From Streptomyces sp. NBC_00568 (GTDB lineage Bacteria; Actinomycetota; Actinomycetes; Streptomycetales; Streptomycetaceae), in NCBI RefSeq assembly GCF_026341855.1, contig NZ_JAPENW010000001.1, positions 4,021,001 through 4,085,000 on the forward strand: a DNA stretch of 64,000 nucleotides, in the 5' to 3' direction. Shown one piece after another: positions 60,452-64,000 of the stretch. The position numbers and the translations under genes are program-made. The notes beneath the pieces are model-generated. The model was given only the letters and a program-made list of their open reading frames with translations, searched no databases and was not told where the DNA came from. Within the stretch, counting starts at the first letter, position 1. Each line of letters starts with the position of its first letter.

Positions 60452-61345
60452 TTGACCACGCACGCACCGCAGGCGGCGCAGGCCGTGACGCTGCCCGTCT
60501 CGCTGGACGAGGCGGTGGCGGCACTGTCCGCCATGCCCGCGGCCGTTCCGGTGGCAGGCGGCACCGATCTGATGGCCGCGGTCAACTCCGGACAGCTGAG
60601 GCCGGCCGCGCTCGTCGGCCTCGGCCGGATCAGCGAGATCCGCGGCTGGCAGTACCAGGACGGCCACGCGCTGCTCGGCGCCGGCCTCACGCACGCCCGC
60701 ATGGGCCGCCCCGACTTCGCCGCCCTCATCCCGGCGCTCGCCGCCGCAGCGCGGGCGGCCGGACCGCCGCAGATCCGCAACGCCGGAACCCTCGGCGGCA
60801 ACATCGCCACGGCCGCGCCCACGGGTGACGCGCTGCCCGTACTGGCCGCCCTGGAAGCCACGCTGATCATCGCCGGCCCGGGCGGAGCCCGCCGCGAGAT
60901 CCCGGTGTCGCACCTGCTCGCGGGCGTGGACATGCTCCGCGGCGGAGAACTCATCGGCTACGTGCGCGTGCCGCTGCTGCACGCCCCGCAGGTCTTCCTG
61001 AAGGCCACCGGGCGCACCGGACCCGGGCGCGCGATCGCCTCCGTGGCGCTCGTCCTCGACCCGGCCCGGCGCGGTGTGCGGTGCGCCGTCGGCGCCATAG
61101 CGCCGATGCCGCTGCGGCCCCTGGACGCCGAGGCGTGGGTGGCCCAGCTGATCGACTGGGACAACAGCCGCGCGATCGTCCCGGAGGCGCTGACCGCGTT
61201 CGGGGAGTACGTGGCCGCGGCCTGCATCCCTGACCCCGTCCCCGCCGAGGACGGATCCGTGGTGCCGCTCCCGCCCGCCGTACTGCACCTGCGGCGCACC
61301 GTCGCCGCGCTGGCCCGACGAGCACTGGGGAGGGCACTTTCGTGA
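60452..61345 (+). CDS. Molybdenum hydroxylase FAD-binding subunit (XdhB/CoxM type)
   Basis: A 297-residue FAD subunit of a xanthine dehydrogenase/CO dehydrogenase-type enzyme. VPVAGGTDLMAAVNSGQLRPAALVGLGRISEI and AGPPQIRNAGTLGGNIATAAPTGDALPVLAAL are the two flavin-contacting regions, followed by the C-terminal CO_deh_flav_C-like domain. TTG at 60452 (LTTHAPQ) is chosen for GAAGGGG about 8 bases upstream; GTG at 60425 is an alternative. It passes electrons between the 2Fe-2S subunit and NAD or another acceptor. Its stop overlaps the next GTG by 4 bp. Confidence 0.9.
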   Translation: MTTHAPQAAQAVTLPVSLDEAVAALSAMPAAVPVAGGTDLMAAVNSGQLRPAALVGLGRISEIRGWQYQDGHALLGAGLTHARMGRPDFAALIPALAAAARAAGPPQIRNAGTLGGNIATAAPTGDALPVLAALEATLIIAGPGGARREIPVSHLLAGVDMLRGGELIGYVRVPLLHAPQVFLKATGRTGPGRAIASVALVLDPARRGVRCAVGAIAPMPLRPLDAEAWVAQLIDWDNSRAIVPEALTAFGEYVAAACIPDPVPAEDGSVVPLPPAVLHLRRTVAALARRALGRALS

Positions 61346-62784
61346 CCGACGACCAGCACGAAGAGAGCGCTCCGCGCAGCGGCGGCCGCTGGGATCCGCT
61401 GCCCCAGGGCGACTACGACGACGGCGCGACCGCCTTCGTCAAACTCCCCGAAGGGGGCATCGAGGCCCTCCTCGCCGCCCGGGAGCCGCTCGCGGCGCCC
61501 GGACACGGCTATGTGCCCCCGCAGATCGCCGTGACGCCCGCGCCGCCCGAGGCGGCGGACCCGGCGGCCACCGGAACGTGGGCCGCCCAGGGCGGCGCCG
61601 CCCCGTGGCCGGATCCGAACGCCGCGCAGCCCGGTGCCGACGGTCACGACGACCGGTTCTCGTACCACCCGGGGTCCACCGGGCAGTGGGAGTTCAACGA
61701 CGCCCGGGACGGCGGCGCCGGACACGACGTCACCGGGCAGTGGTCGATCCCGGTGGCCGGAGGGGATCTTCCGGACGAATCGGGCGAGTTCACCACGTCG
61801 GCGCTCGTCGAGCAGTGGGGCGGCACACCGCCCGCCACGCTCCCGGGCGGCGCGTCCGCGCCCTGGGCCGGCGAGATCGGCCAGGCGTGGACCGCCGAGG
61901 CGCCCGAAGCGGCCCCTGAGGCCCCCACCGGGCCCGTACCGCAGCCGCAGGCCGAAACGCCCGCACAGGCCGCCCAGCGGCCCGTACAGCCCACCCACGA
62001 GGCCCCTGAGCCCGTCGCCGGCCCCGAGCCGGTGACCGCGGGGACCCACGAGGCGCCCGAGGCGGATCCCGCGCACGAGGCGGCGGGCACGGACGACGGG
62101 ACGCGCGACGCGGACCACCCCGTCCAGGCCCCGCACAACGAACACCCCCTCGCCTCCTACGTCCTGCGCGTCAACGGCGCCGACCGGCCGGTCACCGACG
62201 CCTGGATCGGCGAGTCGCTGCTCTACGTGCTGCGCGAGCGGCTCGGCCTCGCGGGCGCCAAGGACGGCTGCTCGCAGGGCGAGTGCGGCGCCTGCAACGT
62301 CCAGGTGGACGGCCGGCTCGTGGCGTCCTGCCTGGTGCCCGGCGTCACCGCCGCCGGCAGCGAGGTACGCACCGTCGAGGGCCTGGCCACCGAAGGACAG
62401 CCCTCCGACGTCCAGCGCGCACTGGCCAAGTGCGGCGCCGTGCAGTGCGGTTTCTGCGTCCCCGGCATGGCCATGACCCTGCACGACCTGCTCGAGGGCA
62501 ACCCCGCGCCGACCGAGCTCGAGACCCGCCAGGCCCTGTGCGGCAACCTGTGCCGCTGCTCCGGCTACCGCGGCGTCCTGGACGCCGTGCGCGAGGTCGT
62601 CGCCGAACGCGAGGCGCACTCCGCCGCCGCGGCCGAAGCCCCCGAGGCGGACGAGGCCCGCATCCCGCACCAGGCGGGTCCCGGCGCGGGCGGTGTCCAC
62701 CCGTCCGCGTACGAGGACAATGCCGCGTACGGCTCCCGGGCGCAGCACGAACAGCCGTACGGCCAGGACGGAGGCCAGGCGTGA
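61342..62784 (+). CDS. Molybdenum hydroxylase 2Fe-2S subunit with long N-terminal extension
   Basis: A 480-residue protein; usual family length is about 150-200. The last 220 or so residues are the standard iron-sulfur subunit: a plant-ferredoxin cluster (CSQGECGACNVQVDGRLVASC) and a second cluster (CGFCVPGMAMTLHDLL ... CGNLCRCSGYRGVL). The first 265 or so residues are Pro/Ala/Glu/Gly-rich, without Cys, and probably disordered. A further Gly/His/Tyr-rich tail follows. GTG overlaps the FAD gene stop. The extension is in frame and has the same composition as the host, so it is not an obvious frameshift artefact. Confidence 0.9.
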   Translation: MTDDQHEESAPRSGGRWDPLPQGDYDDGATAFVKLPEGGIEALLAAREPLAAPGHGYVPPQIAVTPAPPEAADPAATGTWAAQGGAAPWPDPNAAQPGADGHDDRFSYHPGSTGQWEFNDARDGGAGHDVTGQWSIPVAGGDLPDESGEFTTSALVEQWGGTPPATLPGGASAPWAGEIGQAWTAEAPEAAPEAPTGPVPQPQAETPAQAAQRPVQPTHEAPEPVAGPEPVTAGTHEAPEADPAHEAAGTDDGTRDADHPVQAPHNEHPLASYVLRVNGADRPVTDAWIGESLLYVLRERLGLAGAKDGCSQGECGACNVQVDGRLVASCLVPGVTAAGSEVRTVEGLATEGQPSDVQRALAKCGAVQCGFCVPGMAMTLHDLLEGNPAPTELETRQALCGNLCRCSGYRGVLDAVREVVAEREAHSAAAAEAPEADEARIPHQAGPGAGGVHPSAYEDNAAYGSRAQHEQPYGQDGGQA

Positions 62785-64000
62785 CCAACCAAGCAGCGAC
62801 CGCGACACCGGCGGTGCCCGAGACGGGCACCGAGCCCCTGCCGCACGGGCTCGGCGTCTCGCTGCCCACGGCCGAGGCCCGCGCCAAGACGGAGGGCACC
62901 TTCCCCTACGCCGCCGACCTGTGGGCCGAGGGCCTGCTGTGGGCCGCCGTGCTCCGCTCGCCCCACCCGCACGCCCGCATCGTGTCCATCGACACCAGCC
63001 ACGCGCGCGAGATGCCCGGCGTACGTGCCGTCATCACCCACGAGGACGTGCCCGGCACCCCGCTGCACGGCCGCGGCCGTGCCGACCGCCCGGTGTTCGC
63101 CTCCGAGCTCGTACGCCACCACGGGGAGCCCATCGCGGCCGTCGCCGCCGACCACCCGGACACCGCGCGGATGGCCGCCGCGGCCGTCATCGTCGAGTAC
63201 GAGGTGCTCGAACCGGTCACCGACCCCGAGCAGGCCTTCGAGGCCGAACCCCTGCACCCCGACGGCAACCTGATCCGTCACATCCCGCTGCGCCACGGCG
63301 ACCCGGACGCCGTCGGCGACATCGTCGTCGAGGGCCTCTACCGCATCGGCCGCCAGGACCCCGCGCCCATCGGCGCCGAGGCCGGACTCGCCGTGCCCCG
63401 TCCCGACGGCGGCGTCGAGCTCTACATCGCCTCCACCGACCCGCACGCCGACCGCGACGCCGCCGCCGCCTGCTACGGCCTGGAACCCGCGCGCGTGAAG
63501 GTCGTCGTCACCGGCGTCCCCGGAGCCACCGCAGACCGCGAGGACCAGGGCTTCCAGCTCGCGCTCGGCCTGCTCGCCCTGACCACCGGCTGCCCGGTGA
63601 AACTCACCGCTACGCGCGAGGAGTCCTTCCTCGGCCACGCCCACCGGCACCCGACTCTGCTGCGCTACCGGCACCACGCCGACGCCGAGGGCACGCTGGT
63701 CAAGGTCGAGGCACAGATCCTGCTCGACGCCGGCGCCTACGCCGACACCTCCGGCGAGTCCCTGGCCGCCGCGGTCTCCTTCGCCTGCGGCCCGTACGTC
63801 GTCCCGAACGCCTTCATCGAGGGCTGGGCCGTCCGCACCAACAACCCGCCCTCGGGGCACGTGCGGGGCGAGGGTGCCCTCCAGGTCTGCGCCGCCTACG
63901 AGGCCCAGATGGACAAGCTGGCCAAGAAACTCGGCGTCGACCCCGCGGAACTGCGCCTGCGCAACGCGATGGCCACGGGAGACGTCCTGCCCACCGGCCA
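62781..64000 (+). CDS. Molybdenum hydroxylase molybdopterin-binding subunit (partial)
   Basis: The 5' 406 codons of the large catalytic subunit of a xanthine dehydrogenase/aldehyde oxidase-type enzyme; the gene continues beyond the window. The N-terminal aldehyde-oxidase a/b hammerhead domain (AKTEGTFPYAADLWAEGLLWAAVLRSPHPHARIVSIDTSHAREMPGVRAVIT) is followed by the start of the cofactor domain (YRIGRQDPAPIGAEAGLAV, RTNNPPSGHVRGEGALQVCAAYEAQMDKLAKKLGVDPAELRLRNAM). GTG overlaps the iron-sulfur gene stop by 4 bp. Xanthine, another purine or an aldehyde could be the substrate; the active-site Glu lies outside the window. Confidence 0.9.
   Translation, partial: MTNQAATATPAVPETGTEPLPHGLGVSLPTAEARAKTEGTFPYAADLWAEGLLWAAVLRSPHPHARIVSIDTSHAREMPGVRAVITHEDVPGTPLHGRGRADRPVFASELVRHHGEPIAAVAADHPDTARMAAAAVIVEYEVLEPVTDPEQAFEAEPLHPDGNLIRHIPLRHGDPDAVGDIVVEGLYRIGRQDPAPIGAEAGLAVPRPDGGVELYIASTDPHADRDAAAACYGLEPARVKVVVTGVPGATADREDQGFQLALGLLALTTGCPVKLTATREESFLGHAHRHPTLLRYRHHADAEGTLVKVEAQILLDAGAYADTSGESLAAAVSFACGPYVVPNAFIEGWAVRTNNPPSGHVRGEGALQVCAAYEAQMDKLAKKLGVDPAELRLRNAMATGDVLPTG

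Noticed and set aside
1..64000. CRISPR arrays, insertion sequences, prophage and tRNA genes
   Set aside because: No regularly spaced repeats, transposase, integrase or phage structural genes were seen. Apart from the tRNA-like part of ssrA, no tRNA was found by eye.

Overview
The window is high-GC DNA of a Streptomyces chromosome. Evidence: GTG/TTG starts and ATGA/TGATG gene overlaps are common, the tmRNA tag ends in FALAA, a surface protein carries an LAETG sorting signal, and the order pkaA-pkaB-prfB ... ftsE-ftsX-protease-smpB-ssrA ... matA-matB ... narK-hemD ... sigU-rsuA-helD-malic enzyme-hupA-murA resembles, from memory, one arm of the S. coelicolor core chromosome. No comparison could be run here.

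Layout. (1) 1-12251, core: a 5'-complete but truncated FHA/EssC-EccC-like ATPase, two membrane Ser/Thr kinases, release factor 2, an LAETG wall protein, a zinc-ribbon membrane protein, FtsEX, an S41 protease, SmpB and its partner tmRNA. (2) 12252-22908: an unknown protein with an internal duplication; a coupled sugar operon (binding lipoprotein, two permeases, alpha-xylosidase, LacI regulator) with two candidate operators upstream; a divergent MFS/LysR pair. (3) 23068-27937: matA-matB-acyltransferase, a coupled operon for an extracellular aminosugar polymer. (4) 28070-39663, accessory: a six-gene cassette of about 5.1 kb present twice in tandem (lipoprotein, secreted Trp-rich protein, WXG100-like helical protein, larger WXG protein, two-TM protein, soluble protein), closed by a single-copy membrane protein with a repeat-rich proline tail. 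(5) 39672-49604: an ECF sigma factor with a SnoaL-like tail facing a SnoaL-like gene across a long inverted repeat, a NarK-type transporter, a HemD-winged-helix fusion, a DUF1772 protein, a CGNR zinc-finger regulator, a SigU-like sigma/anti-sigma pair and a HelD-like ATPase. (6) 49605-64000: a candidate small RNA, malic enzyme, HU, MurA, YqgE/AlgH, a DUF3039 protein, an aminosugar ABC operon ending in a GH20 hexosaminidase behind a probable DasR site, and a three-subunit molybdenum hydroxylase running off the end.

The most distinctive region is the tandem cassette. Its two copies mix nearly identical blocks (promoter and lipoprotein leader; most of the secreted-protein gene) with strongly diverged blocks (mature lipoprotein; C-terminus of the larger WXG protein). 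The small helical protein has a Trp turn followed by YxxxD, and its partner has a W-x-G turn, so a type VII (ESX-like) export role is a reasonable inference. The EssC/EccC-like ATPase at the left edge is a possible but unproven partner.
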